Shown here piece by piece: positions 25,354-34,104 of a stretch of 64,000 nucleotides of DNA. Position 1 is the stretch's first letter. Every line of letters starts with the position of its first letter. The DNA is taken from contig DASYXW010000089.1 in assembly GCA_035934405.1 (NCBI GenBank), positions 84,522-148,521 of the forward strand. The letters run 5' to 3'. The notes under the pieces were generated by a model. The model made no database searches. It was not told the DNA's origin and saw only the letters and a list, made by a program, of their open reading frames with translations. The DNA is from DASYXW01 sp035934405. Its GTDB lineage: Bacteria > Acidobacteriota > Terriglobia > UBA7540. The translations under genes were made by a program, and so were the position numbers.

Positions 25354-26133
25354 TTATTCCCGGTCGTAGACAATGGTGAGCGGCTTACTTTGACCCTTGT
25401 CGTGGACTGTCAGCGTTAAGGCCTTGCCGTCGGGCGAGACCTTGAACTCCGTGGTATCCATCACGGCGTTTTGCACTTTGTCGGTCATCTCGAGGGTGCG
25501 CGCATTCACGCGCCGGCCCGAAGAGGTGGACCCCGACGCAACGTTCGGTCCATTCTCCGTATAGTCCTTGCCGTCAAACTTCATGCTCAGGGTGTCGTTC
25601 TGCGCCGGAGTGAAGAAGGTAAGGCCATCGCCCTCGTAAGGTTGAATTTCGAACTCGTCGGGCGATCCGAACGTCACGCTCGTGTCTTCCCACGTGCCCG
25701 CGAAGCCCGAGGTTCCTGCGATCCTCTTGCGGGTCTCCTGGAAGTGGAACGTGGAGCCATCAGGCTGCGTGCCTGTGACGTCCATCGTCATGGTCTTGCC
25801 GTCTTGCGAGAGGGTCCACGTTCCCGTGCCGAGCGTGCGGCCATCCTTCTTGTCAACCAACTTCCAGGTGTTTGGCCCCTCTTCGGTGATGGCCCTCGTG
25901 CTTCCATAGTGCATCGGTTGGTCAGTTCCATCGGCGACGAGTGTGTCGGAAATCTCGCCGAAGGTGAACGTGTACTTGTTCCCGCCCAGAGCCTCAATTT
26001 TCTCTTGTTCGCCGGTCATTTTGCTCTTGGACGGATTCAGCTTCCACTTTCCAACGAACGGATCGGTGGCCGCGGAAAGTGATCCCAAAAACAGACACGC
26101 GATGGTTAGTGATTGAATCGCTCGCGTTAGCAT
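25354..26133 (-). CDS. Secreted hypothetical protein with two repeated lipocalin-like halves
   Basis: 259 residues with a signal peptide (SLTIACLFLGSLSAA). The mature protein has two similar halves: PFVGKWKLNPSKSKM...TWTLSQDGKTMTMDVTG and FAGTWEDTSVTF...FKVSPDGKALTLTVHDKG. Such beta-rich GxW...SxDGKTxT repeats occur in small exported proteins of Acidobacteriota; the function is unknown. The start at 26133 has AGGAGG upstream. A long open frame continuing to 27060 overlaps the permease gene out of frame and is not real. Confidence 0.75.
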   Translation of the reverse strand: MLTRAIQSLTIACLFLGSLSAATDPFVGKWKLNPSKSKMTGEQEKIEALGGNKYTFTFGEISDTLVADGTDQPMHYGSTRAITEEGPNTWKLVDKKDGRTLGTGTWTLSQDGKTMTMDVTGTQPDGSTFHFQETRKRIAGTSGFAGTWEDTSVTFGSPDEFEIQPYEGDGLTFFTPAQNDTLSMKFDGKDYTENGPNVASGSTSSGRRVNARTLEMTDKVQNAVMDTTEFKVSPDGKALTLTVHDKGQSKPLTIVYDRE

Positions 26134-26219
26134 TGGCGCCTCCTGACAATGGATTCTCGACCGACCCGTAACATACAGTGAACCGGCGATGAAAGCAATC
26201 TGAACCGCAGGGCTTGGCG

Positions 26220-27545
26220 CTATTCGACAGCGAACGGCCACTCCAGCCGCATCTTCGCCCGCACCATGTAAGCGGCGGTCCCAAGCAGGAAGACGGCGAC
26301 GGCAAACATCAAAGATCCGCGGGCGGCGGTCGCCAGCACGTAGAGCCAGCCGAAAATCGAAATAATGCCGGGCACAGGATACAGCCACATGCGGAACGGC
26401 CGCGCGAGCGCCGGGGCGCGGGCGCGTAGCAGGAAGAAGCCGATGGTCTGCGGCAGGTATTGGATGAGGACGCGCGTCGCAATCAGGCCAGGGATGACTT
26501 CGTTGAGCTTGCCGAGGCTGAAAATCGAGGCCACGACGCCGAGCGCGATGAGCGAGACATAAGGAAAGCGGCCGGTGGGATGGAGGCGGGCGAAGGCGCG
26601 GAAGAAATTGCCGTCGGTGGCGGCGACGTAAGGGATACGCGAGTAGCCTAGGAGCAGGGAAAAGACCGAGGAGAAGGCGATCCAGAGGATGAGCACCGTC
26701 ATAGCTTTGCCGGCGGCGGTTCCGTAAAGCGCCTCGATGTAGGCCGAGGCGATGAACTTGCTCCTGAGCAGCGCGGGCCAGGGAACGACGCTCACGAACG
26801 ACGCCGTCATGAAGACGTAGAGCACCCCGACCAGCAGAATCGAGAACATGATGGCGCGAGGGATCACGCGGCCCGGGTCGCGAATCTCCTCGGCGAGGTA
26901 GCAAACGTTGTAGTAGCCGAAATAATCGTAGAGGGCGTAGAGCGTGGCGTGACCGAGGCCGACCCAGAAGAGCCAGTTCATCTGAAAGGCGCCGGGCGGG
27001 AAGGCGAAGAGGCGCGCGGCCGAGAGGTGAGGCGCGCCGGAGAATACAATCCAGAGGCATCCCGCGAGGACGCCCACCGCGAGCACCACGGACATCTTGC
27101 CGATGGTCCCGATGCGCCGGTAGAGCAGCGCGACGAGCAGGAGCGGAAACGCCGCCGCCACGGCGCGCTCGCCCCAGGCGGGCATTCCCGGCACGAGGTA
27201 GTGGAAATACTGCGCGAAGCCGATCGAACCGCTGGCAATCGAAAGCGGCGCCGAGAACATGATCTGCCAGACCATGAGGAACGAGAGCCAGCGTCCGGCG
27301 CTGCGGGGTCCAAAAGCCTCGCGCAGGTAGTTGTAACTGCCGCCCGCCTTGGGCAGCGCGGCGCCCAGCTCGGCCCAGACGAGGCCGTCGCAGAAGGCGA
27401 TGAGCGCGCCCACCAGCCAGCCGAGCATCGCCTGCGGCCCGCCCATGGTGGCGAGGAATAGCGGAATGGTGATGTACGGCCCCACCCCCACCATGTCCGT
27501 GATGGCTAGGGATGTAGCCTGCACGAGGCCCAGCTCGCGGCGCAA
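26220..27545 (-). CDS. APC-family amino-acid permease
   Basis: About 441 residues with 12 hydrophobic segments. ITDMVGVGPYITIPLFLATM, ALPKAGGSYNYLREAFGP and the later SRIPYVAATDG are typical of the amino acid-polyamine-organocation superfamily of inner-membrane transporters. The substrate is undetermined. The start is uncertain: the TTG at 27545 begins the conserved RRELGLVQATS segment, while an ATG at 27644 would add residues encoded by repeat DNA (KIENPKSKIE). It may be co-transcribed after the HIT gene. Confidence 0.82.
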   Translation of the reverse strand: MRRELGLVQATSLAITDMVGVGPYITIPLFLATMGGPQAMLGWLVGALIAFCDGLVWAELGAALPKAGGSYNYLREAFGPRSAGRWLSFLMVWQIMFSAPLSIASGSIGFAQYFHYLVPGMPAWGERAVAAAFPLLLVALLYRRIGTIGKMSVVLAVGVLAGCLWIVFSGAPHLSAARLFAFPPGAFQMNWLFWVGLGHATLYALYDYFGYYNVCYLAEEIRDPGRVIPRAIMFSILLVGVLYVFMTASFVSVVPWPALLRSKFIASAYIEALYGTAAGKAMTVLILWIAFSSVFSLLLGYSRIPYVAATDGNFFRAFARLHPTGRFPYVSLIALGVVASIFSLGKLNEVIPGLIATRVLIQYLPQTIGFFLLRARAPALARPFRMWLYPVPGIISIFGWLYVLATAARGSLMFAVAVFLLGTAAYMVRAKMRLEWPFAVE

Positions 27546-27546
27546 C

Positions 27547-27585
27547 TCGATTTTGGATTTTGGATTTTCGATTTTAGATTCCCGC
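27547..27585. repeat. Heptamer-type tandem (gattttg units)
   Basis: ttttggattttggattttcg and related units repeat four times immediately before the conserved start of the permease gene. Related in style to the other 7-base-period elements, but without an inverted partner. Confidence 0.5.
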
Positions 27586-27724
27586 CCTGTGCCTGACAGC
27601 CGTGCCGGTTTCGAAAAGCAGATTCTTCGCTTTGCCTGCGCCACGGCGCAAGCTTCACTCAGAATGACATGGACCGGATACCCGACCCCTGACTTCCAAC
27701 CCCTGAACCCGTCTCCCTGTTCTT

Positions 27725-28066
27725 CTACCCTGGCGGCCAGTGGAACACGCGCCCGCCCATCAAGTGTACGTGCAGGTGAAACACGGACTGGCCGGCGCCG
27801 GCTCCCGTGTTGATTACCGTGCGGTAGCCGCGTGCGTCAAGTCCGCGCTCGCGCGCGAGTTGAGCCGCGACGGCAATCAGGTGGCCCAGCAACACCTCGT
27901 CTTCCGCCTTTGCTTCCGCGAGCGACTCCATGTGCCGGCGCGGGACGACGAGCAGGTGAACGGGCGCCTGCGGATGAATATCTTCGATGGCCACCACCGT
28001 CGGATCTTCGTAGACGAATGTCGCCGGCACCTCGCGTTCGACGATGCGACAGAAGAGGCAATCCAT
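27725..28066 (-). CDS. HIT family nucleotide-binding protein
   Basis: 113 residues, the standard HINT size. DCLFCRIVEREVPA opens the fold and FHLHVHLMGGR carries the histidine triad that hydrolyses nucleotide phosphoramidates or similar alpha-phosphate bonds. Complete. No ribosome site is visible, and the terminal repeat of an IS630 remnant begins only 11 bases upstream of the ATG, so the native promoter has been displaced. Confidence 0.92.
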   Translation of the reverse strand: MDCLFCRIVEREVPATFVYEDPTVVAIEDIHPQAPVHLLVVPRRHMESLAEAKAEDEVLLGHLIAVAAQLARERGLDARGYRTVINTGAGAGQSVFHLHVHLMGGRVFHWPPG

Positions 28067-28076
28067 AGTCAGTGAC

Positions 28077-28690
28077 TGGTATATCGTACAGATAGTTCTT
28101 TTTAATATATCAATTCGGCGTTACAGTCGGGGCATGTCAAGAGTAGCCCCGGAGTTGGACCCATGAATATGTCCGGCACGGAACCCACACGCTGCTGGCC
28201 GCCTTGGAGATTGCCACCGGCAGGGCTCTGGCTGAAGTGAAGCGACGGACCGCCGTCAATTTCTTGCGTTTCATGAACCAAGTGGCCGGGCACTACCCGG
28301 ACCATGAGCTTCACGTCATCCTGGACAATTTGAACATCCACAAGAACGCTGCCGTCCAAGGATGGCTCGGGCGGCATCCCCAAGTCCACTTCCACCATAC
28401 TCCGACTCACGCCTCCTGGGTCAATCTGGCCGAATGCTTTTTCAGCATCCTGACCCGGCGTGGGCTCCAGCAGAGCGTTCATCGCTCCCGGCGGGAACTG
28501 AAAGCGTACCTTTTGGAGTTCATCGACCACTATAACGAAACCTGTTCCCCTTTCGTCTGGACGAAAGGGCCGGAGCACTTGCAACGCATTATTGAAAAGA
28601 CCCAAGAGTATCAGGCGGCGCATCCTCGGAAACCGAGCCGTCGCCACCGGGAAAAAGAATAATCTAAAGCACTAACTGTACGATGTACTA
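28077..28690. mobile_element. Deleted IS630-type insertion sequence with both terminal repeats
   Basis: Terminal inverted repeats 28077-28099 and 28668-28690 share the core atcgtacag and match at about 18 of 23 positions. They enclose the 3' half of an IS630 transposase. TA dinucleotides lie at the ends, as expected for the TA-targeting IS630/Tc1 group. An internal deletion has removed the 5' half of the transposase. Confidence 0.7.
28147..28662 (+). pseudogene. IS630 transposase, C-terminal half
   Basis: The frame reads on from THEYVRHGTHTLLAALEIATGR, upstream of any sensible start, so the 5' part is missing. The retained part has the second and third acidic residues of the DDE site: HVILDNLNIHK (Asp) and HTPTHASWVNLAECFFSIL (Glu). 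The first Asp and the N-terminal helix-turn-helix are gone, so it cannot be active. Confidence 0.85.
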
Positions 28691-28757
28691 GTTGTTAGCG
28701 GCCAGTGGAGAAACCGCGAGTTATCAAGGAGGATTACATACTATAGTGACGACCTGT

Positions 28758-28806
28758 GCTGTAGCGGCGGTCTGCGACCGCTGTCTTTTCGGCGCTCAGA
28801 GAGTGA
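28758..28806. repeat. GTAGCGGCGGTCT repeat, truncated copy
   Basis: ctgtagcggcggtctgcgac...ggcgctcagagag matches the element at 35700 but lacks its closing arm. The whole stretch 28691-29058 has no gene. Confidence 0.65.
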
Positions 28807-28856
28807 TTGGATAACGGCGCCGGCTCCTCTAATCGTAGACTTGGGTTGTCCCATCA

Positions 28857-28894
28857 GGAACGAAGCTCAAAAACACTTCGTTTCGCTTCGTTCC
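28857..28894. repeat. Hairpin, 10-base perfect stem
   Basis: GGAACGAAGC (28857-28866) pairs with GCTTCGTTCC (28885-28894) around an 18-base loop. It lies just before a longer hairpin in the same noncoding stretch. Confidence 0.55.
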
Positions 28895-28908
28895 CGCACT
28901 CTATTATG

Positions 28909-28978
28909 GGGACGGAGAGGACTGTCAAGGGTCTGCGATGAACGCCCTGCTGGCGCCCTTGACAGCCCTCTCCGTCCC
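28909..28978. repeat. Long hairpin, 23-base stem
   Basis: Arms 28909-28931 and 28956-28978 pair at 22 of 23 positions around a 24-base loop; the arm reads ggacggagagg then ctgtcaaggg. It has no reading frame. It could be an insertion-element relic, an RNA structure or a terminator. Confidence 0.65.
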
Positions 28979-29058
28979 ACCGGGAGCGTGTTTGTCTTTT
29001 CTGCTTGACGGCGCCGACGCTTTCATAGATGACCCGCTACCCAGCGTTCAGGGATAGT

Positions 29059-30276
29059 CTAGAGGGTTCGCAGGACGAGGCAGGTCATATCGTCGTGCTG
29101 GCGGGCGAAGCCCACGAAGGCGTCCACGGATCCCATCAGGGACGCCATCACGGCCGCGGCATCGCCGCCAAAGGCAGAATCGAGAACCGTGAGCAGGCGT
29201 GCTTCGCCGTATTCTTCTCCCTGGTCGTTCACTGCTTCCACCAAGCCGTCGGTGAAAATCATCAGCAGGTCGCCCTTTGCCATTATTGTGTTGCCGGATT
29301 CGTAGAGCGAGTCTTCCTTGATGCCGAACGGAAGTCCGCCGGCTTCGAGGCGCTCCACTGCGCCCGAGGCGCGGCGAAGGACGGGCCAGTTGTGTCCGGC
29401 GTTCACGTAGACGAGCGCGCCGGTGGCCGGGTCGAGCTCCGCGAAGAAGGCCGTGGTGAATCGCCTGCCCCCCAGATTATTGCTGCAGGCGTACTGGTTC
29501 AGGCTGGCGATGAGCGAGAGAAGCGGTGTGGGCGAGGCCGCCAGAGTCCGCAAGCTCGCCTGGAACGTGGCCATCAGCAGAGCCGCGGGAACGCTCTTGC
29601 CGGCGACGTCGGCCACCACCAGCAGCAGGGGGCCCGGCGCAGAGGACGTTTGAGAGGCTTCCGGCGCGGGGCGGAGGAAGGCGTCGTAGTAGTCGCCGGC
29701 CACGGTATTCTGCGGTCGGGTGTGGAAGGCGATGTCGCAGCCTGGAACCTGCGGCGGCGCGGCGGGCATCAGCCAGCCCTGGATCTCGCGCGCGATTTCG
29801 AGATCGCGCTTCATGGTGACGCGGTCGGCGAGCTCCAGGGCCAGCAGGACGAGGAGAGATGCCGCTGAAAGCATCAGGGGCAACTCGCCGCCGCCCACGA
29901 TGAACTCCTTTTGGCCGATGTTGAAGCGCACGTCGAGAACGCCGAGCACTCCGAGCACGAGGGCGGCAAGGAAAAAGACGCGGCGGGCCGGGGAGAGCTT
30001 GATCATCATGGCCCAGAACAAGGCGCGCGTGACCCGCCAGGTGCGCTTCCAGCGGCGTTCGCCCGCCGCGGCGGGCTCCAAGTCCACTTCCTTCGCGTAC
30101 AGCTCGTAGCTCGATCGCGCGTCGGCGTGAAACTGCACCCAGAGATCGTGCAGCGCCACGCCGTCGGTGACGCGTTGCCAGAAGCTGCGGCACCGCGCGA
30201 TGAAGCCGTCGAAGCCGCGGCCGACGCCGGCGGCGGTTGCGGTCCCTTGCCAGTCGTGTTGGGATCGGGGTGGCAT
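29059..30276 (-). CDS. RsbU-type PP2C (SpoIIE domain) phosphatase
   Basis: 405 residues. The N-terminal region has two hydrophobic helices (about 94-118 and 128-150) anchoring it in the inner membrane. The SpoIIE/PP2C domain (about 155-405) shows EIAREIQGWLMP, NTVAGDYYDAF, LLVVADVAGKSVPAALLMA, NAGHNWPVL, IFTDGLVEAVN and HDDMTCLVL, including the metal-binding Asp residues. Such enzymes dephosphorylate anti-anti-sigma factors in partner-switching pathways. No sensor domain such as PAS or GAF is present and no STAS or kinase partner lies nearby. Confidence 0.88.
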   Translation of the reverse strand: MPPRSQHDWQGTATAAGVGRGFDGFIARCRSFWQRVTDGVALHDLWVQFHADARSSYELYAKEVDLEPAAAGERRWKRTWRVTRALFWAMMIKLSPARRVFFLAALVLGVLGVLDVRFNIGQKEFIVGGGELPLMLSAASLLVLLALELADRVTMKRDLEIAREIQGWLMPAAPPQVPGCDIAFHTRPQNTVAGDYYDAFLRPAPEASQTSSAPGPLLLVVADVAGKSVPAALLMATFQASLRTLAASPTPLLSLIASLNQYACSNNLGGRRFTTAFFAELDPATGALVYVNAGHNWPVLRRASGAVERLEAGGLPFGIKEDSLYESGNTIMAKGDLLMIFTDGLVEAVNDQGEEYGEARLLTVLDSAFGGDAAAVMASLMGSVDAFVGFARQHDDMTCLVLRTL

Positions 30277-30341
30277 GAACAGAAAGTCTAAAGGATGAAA
30301 GGTGAAGTGTGAAGGGTGAAGTGCGAAGCAAGAACCGGCAG

Positions 30342-30725
30342 TCAGGCACGCGGTTTCCTGGCTACGTATTGGACCCTGGCAAGGCCCTTGAAGTCAGCAT
30401 CCTGTGTCCAGACTACGGCATCGTAGAGCCGGGCTGTTGCCAGAATGACGCTATCCGCCAAAGGCAGCTTCAGGTCAAGGCTGATGCGGGCCGCGCTGAG
30501 CGCCAATGATGCATCCAGATCAACGACCTGTCCCTGCCGCATCTGCGCCACGGCCGCGATCGCCGGAGTCTCGCCACGCTGGCTGGCGATTCGCTTAAAG
30601 ACTTCCAGCAAGGTGAGAGAAGGAACGATCAACTTGCTCAGAGCTTCGATCGCCGGCGCGAAAAAGTTGGCGTTCGGCCCGTCGGCAAAATACTCGAGCC
30701 AGCCGGAAGAGTCCACTACGTTCAT
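30342..30725 (-). CDS. vapC: VapC-type PIN-domain toxin
   Basis: 127 residues. PIN nuclease residues are visible: NVVDSSGWLEYF with the first Asp, LTLLEVFK with the Glu, LADSVILATA and TQDADF with the later acidic residues. It is likely to cleave tRNA or rRNA sites when released. Its ATG overlaps the antitoxin stop by four bases, so translation is coupled. Confidence 0.9.
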   Translation of the reverse strand: MNVVDSSGWLEYFADGPNANFFAPAIEALSKLIVPSLTLLEVFKRIASQRGETPAIAAVAQMRQGQVVDLDASLALSAARISLDLKLPLADSVILATARLYDAVVWTQDADFKGLARVQYVARKPRA

Positions 30726-30928
30726 GCGCGATCGCCCTCGCGTTCGACTGCGGTGTCGATTCCCTTGACGAAGCCCCGCATTTGCCTCATCCGTTTCAGG
30801 GGAATGAATTCCAGGCGGTTCTCATACTCGATCACCTGGATTTTTTGGCCTGGACGGATGCCGAGCGACTCGCGAATCTTGCGAGGAATCACGACTTGAA
30901 ATTTTGGCGACACGGTCACGGTTGCCAT
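30722..30928 (-). CDS. vapB: VapB-type antitoxin (AbrB/MazE fold)
   Basis: 68 residues beginning MATVTVSPKFQVVIPRKIRE, the swapped-hairpin AbrB DNA-binding motif, followed by LGIRPGQKIQVIEYENRLEF and a basic C-terminus that should bind the toxin. It normally also represses its own operon. An ATG 12 bases earlier is possible, but the conserved domain starts here. Confidence 0.9.
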   Translation of the reverse strand: MATVTVSPKFQVVIPRKIRESLGIRPGQKIQVIEYENRLEFIPLKRMRQMRGFVKGIDTAVEREGDRA

Positions 30929-31022
30929 AGTACCCTCCATCTATCGACGAGAGTCAGGTTAGACCATCTACAGGTCGATTGTATCTTCGTAAAACACCAA
31001 CGTCAACCCTCAAACTCCCCTC

Positions 31023-34022
31023 TCATTCCGCGCCCAGCAGGCGGCGATAGACCTCCCGTACCTGCTGCTGGACCTCGCGCAGACGGGCGGCGAGAGTTGC
31101 GCCCTCCTCGACCAGCCCCCAGCGGCGGGCCAGGGCCGCGACGGCTTCGGCGTGCCCGACGTGCTCGGGCAATCCGCGCGCCGGCCGGCCGGTGACGAGC
31201 CGGATGGCGTGGTCGAGAGAGCGCAGAAACTCTGCGCCCGCGGTCAAGGTTCCGGCGTCACCGTCGGCGAGGTGGCCAGCGGAGCGCAGCGCCTCGATCT
31301 GCTGGGGCAGGTTGAGGCCCGAAGGAAGCAAGAGGCAGTGGCGCAGGCGCAGGTAGGATACGGCAAAGTCCACGTCGTAGTAACCGCCCGGGGCGGTCTT
31401 GGTGTCGCTGGGCGGGACCATAATCTCGGTTTCGAGCCGGCGTCGCATGCCGTGAAGCTCGGCCTCGAGATGGGGGTGTGCGGCAAAGCGCGCGAACAGG
31501 GTTGAGATGACGCGCGCGGCCAGTTGATAACCCAGTTCAAGGTCGCCGGCCACCGGCCACGCCTTGAGGTAGGCCAGCGCCTCCCAGGGCTCGGAGGCTT
31601 CGGCGAGGTAGCGCGCCAGCGCGTCGCTGGTGACCACCAGCTCGCCTTCCTGCCCGCGCGGCCGCAGGCGTGTGTCGACGGCGAACACGGTTCCGTCGCT
31701 CGTGTAGCTGGAAAGAACTTCAATGGTCTTTTCCGCCACGCGAGTCCAGAGCGTCAGGTCATCGGGCGACACCGGAGAAGTGATGACGAAAACAAGATCG
31801 GCGTCGGAAGCGAGGTCGAACTCACCGACGCCGAGACGTCCGAGAGCGAGCACGGCCAAGCGCCCGGAGCCACCAGACGGCCCGGCCGTGATTTCCAGGG
31901 CCTCGCCCGCGATCAGAAGCGCGCTCGAAACGGCTCGCGCCGCAAGCTGAGACCACCGGTTGAACGAATCGAAAACCGAATCGAGACGGCAACAGTCCTG
32001 CGCGCCCAGCGCCAGGATTCCCTGCCGGTATTCGCGGCGCAGCGCCGCCATCTTACCACCCACACCGAGGCCGTTCTCGGTGATCCATGGAAATGACGGG
32101 AAGCCGGGCGGGGCGCCAGCCGGGGCGAGCGACCCGCTGAGAGGCAGGGCCCTCTGTTCGACGGGATCAGGTAACGTGGTGGGAGCAGGCTCGAGGGCCG
32201 CGACGTCTTCCGGGTGGCGCACGAGGAGGCCGGCGAGGTAATGGCTCGCGCTGAGCGCCTCCATTGCCTGCCGGACAGCCGCGATTTGCCGCCGAGCGGA
32301 TGCGAATCGCTCCGGGGATTCCGCGAGCGCCGCAAAAAAGCGCGCGACGTGGGGCTGCGCGCGTTCCGGCAAATCAACTCTTTTGACCACCTCAGCCAAA
32401 TCCGGCGCCTGGGAGTTGAGGAAGCGCAGAGTGGCCGCGTAGGAATGTGGTCGTCCAGCAAGCGACTCCGGGGGGGTCAGCTCAAAACTGTCGGGACCAT
32501 CGGGGCCGTGGCGCGGCGGCGACGCCGCGCCCGGGTGGATCACGCGGCCGTGAATGGCGTCGACGCGCGCGAAAGTGCGCCGCAGCCGATGGACCAGCAC
32601 GGTGCCGGGCGACGGGCGCGGGCCGGGCTCGACCCCGGCGCGCCGCGCCAGCCGGTCGAGCGCCGCGATTCCGGCGGGCAAGCGATGCGTCTGCTGGCCG
32701 CGGTCGAGCTGAATGCGGTGCTCCACCTTGCGGAGGAACTCGTAAGCGGTGGCGAGCGCCGCGTAATCGCGGTCGGAGAGCAGCCGTTTATCATTGAGCT
32801 TTCGCAGGGCATGGAGCGTTCCGCCGGAGCGCACCCACGGATCGCGGCCGCCGTGCAGCCGCTGGAGGCACTGGGTGAGAAACTCGATGTCGCGGATGCC
32901 GCCGCGATGGCGTTTCACATCCATGGCGTCGCGCTCGCTCTCCCGCAGCTTCCGCGACGTCCTCTCGCGCGCCACGAGCACGCTCTCGACGGCGGCGAAA
33001 TTCGCGGGCGAACTGTAGACGCGAGGCTCGACGCCACGCAAGAAAGCGCGCGTCAGCGCGGCGTCACCCGCCGAGTGCCGCGCCTTGAGCAGCATCTGCA
33101 GCTCCCAGTCGCGCGCCCGGCGCTCGTAATATTCGAGCGCCGAGTGGAGCGAAATTGTGAGATCTCCCTGGCTGCCCTCCGGGCGCAGGCGCAAGTCAAG
33201 CCGGAAAACGGGGCCGGCGGGCGTGCTCTGAGTGAGGGTGCGGGTGAGGGCGTGCGCCAGCCGAACAAAATACTCTTTGTTGGCTACGACCGAGTCGGGC
33301 TCGTTGCCGCCGGCGGTCTCGCCGTCGTGCGAGTAGAGAAATAGCAGGTCAACATCCGAGCTGTAGTTGAGCTCGTCGCCGCCCAGCTTGCCGAGCGAGA
33401 CGATGCTGAACCCGCTGCGCGCGATGCGGCCTTCCGCGTCGCGGTACTGCGGCTGCCCATACCGCTTTACCAGCTCCTGATCGCAATAAGCCAGAGCGTT
33501 GGCCAGAATGACGTTGGCCAGGGCCGAGAGAGCCTGCGTGGTCTCGGCCAAGGTGGAGAGCCCGAGGACGTCCTTGAGGACGATGCGCAGGTAATTCCGT
33601 TGCTTGAACCGCGCCAGTTGCGCCGCCAGCCACACGTCTGGACTCGTGGTCGAGAACCGCGCGTAATCCTGCATGAGATCTTCGGTGGACTTCAGCTGGG
33701 TGAAATTGCGGTCGCGAGCGAACTCGACGGCGAGCGCGGGTTCGGCCAGAAAAGTCTCGGCGAGAAAGCCGCTGTAACCGAAGATCGCCACGAGGTATGT
33801 GAGCGCGGTGGGATGTTGCGCGAGATCGCGCCGAACGTCAGGTGGCGCGATCAGAGAGTAACGCTCGAGCAGGTTCAGCGCGCCGTCGGGGTCAGGGGAT
33901 TCGGCCAGGAGGGCCGCTAACGGAACAAGCAGCGACGGCGCAAGTCGCTCTTCCAGCCGAGCCAAGTTATCTTCGGCCTTGCCGGGATCATGAAAAGGAA
34001 CGGCCGAGAACTCGGTGCGCAT
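31023..34022 (-). CDS. glnE: Glutamine synthetase adenylyltransferase/adenylyl-removing enzyme
   Basis: 999 residues, slightly longer than E. coli GlnE (946). Two nucleotidyltransferase domains are visible: LGKLGGDELNYSSDVDLLFL (adenylyl removal, N-terminal half) and LGRLGVGEFDLASDADLVFV (adenylyl transfer, C-terminal half), each followed by a helical domain (RHRGGIRDIEF and YYDVDFAVSYL). It switches glutamine synthetase activity according to nitrogen status, normally with PII. It sits 82 bases downstream of glnA on the same strand. The start at 34022 (MRTEFSAVP) is preferred to 34055. Confidence 0.93.
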   Translation of the reverse strand: MRTEFSAVPFHDPGKAEDNLARLEERLAPSLLVPLAALLAESPDPDGALNLLERYSLIAPPDVRRDLAQHPTALTYLVAIFGYSGFLAETFLAEPALAVEFARDRNFTQLKSTEDLMQDYARFSTTSPDVWLAAQLARFKQRNYLRIVLKDVLGLSTLAETTQALSALANVILANALAYCDQELVKRYGQPQYRDAEGRIARSGFSIVSLGKLGGDELNYSSDVDLLFLYSHDGETAGGNEPDSVVANKEYFVRLAHALTRTLTQSTPAGPVFRLDLRLRPEGSQGDLTISLHSALEYYERRARDWELQMLLKARHSAGDAALTRAFLRGVEPRVYSSPANFAAVESVLVARERTSRKLRESERDAMDVKRHRGGIRDIEFLTQCLQRLHGGRDPWVRSGGTLHALRKLNDKRLLSDRDYAALATAYEFLRKVEHRIQLDRGQQTHRLPAGIAALDRLARRAGVEPGPRPSPGTVLVHRLRRTFARVDAIHGRVIHPGAASPPRHGPDGPDSFELTPPESLAGRPHSYAATLRFLNSQAPDLAEVVKRVDLPERAQPHVARFFAALAESPERFASARRQIAAVRQAMEALSASHYLAGLLVRHPEDVAALEPAPTTLPDPVEQRALPLSGSLAPAGAPPGFPSFPWITENGLGVGGKMAALRREYRQGILALGAQDCCRLDSVFDSFNRWSQLAARAVSSALLIAGEALEITAGPSGGSGRLAVLALGRLGVGEFDLASDADLVFVITSPVSPDDLTLWTRVAEKTIEVLSSYTSDGTVFAVDTRLRPRGQEGELVVTSDALARYLAEASEPWEALAYLKAWPVAGDLELGYQLAARVISTLFARFAAHPHLEAELHGMRRRLETEIMVPPSDTKTAPGGYYDVDFAVSYLRLRHCLLLPSGLNLPQQIEALRSAGHLADGDAGTLTAGAEFLRSLDHAIRLVTGRPARGLPEHVGHAEAVAALARRWGLVEEGATLAARLREVQQQVREVYRRLLGAE

Positions 34023-34070
34023 CGACCGGATTATACCGCCATCAGCGGACCGCAAGCCCGCCCGGCCCCC

Positions 34071-34100
34071 TAGCCACTAACCACTTGCCACTGACCACTG
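34071..34100. repeat. Heptamer-type tandem between glnA and glnE
   Basis: Units ccactaa, ccacttg, ccactga, ccactg run in tandem with a 7-base period immediately after the glnA stop codon. Confidence 0.5.
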
Positions 34101-34104
34101 CCTC

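Noticed and set aside
26134..27060. Long open frame continuing upstream of the lipocalin-like gene
   Set aside because: It overlaps the permease gene out of frame, its translation is Arg/Leu-rich, and a clear signal peptide with AGGAGG marks the start at 26133.
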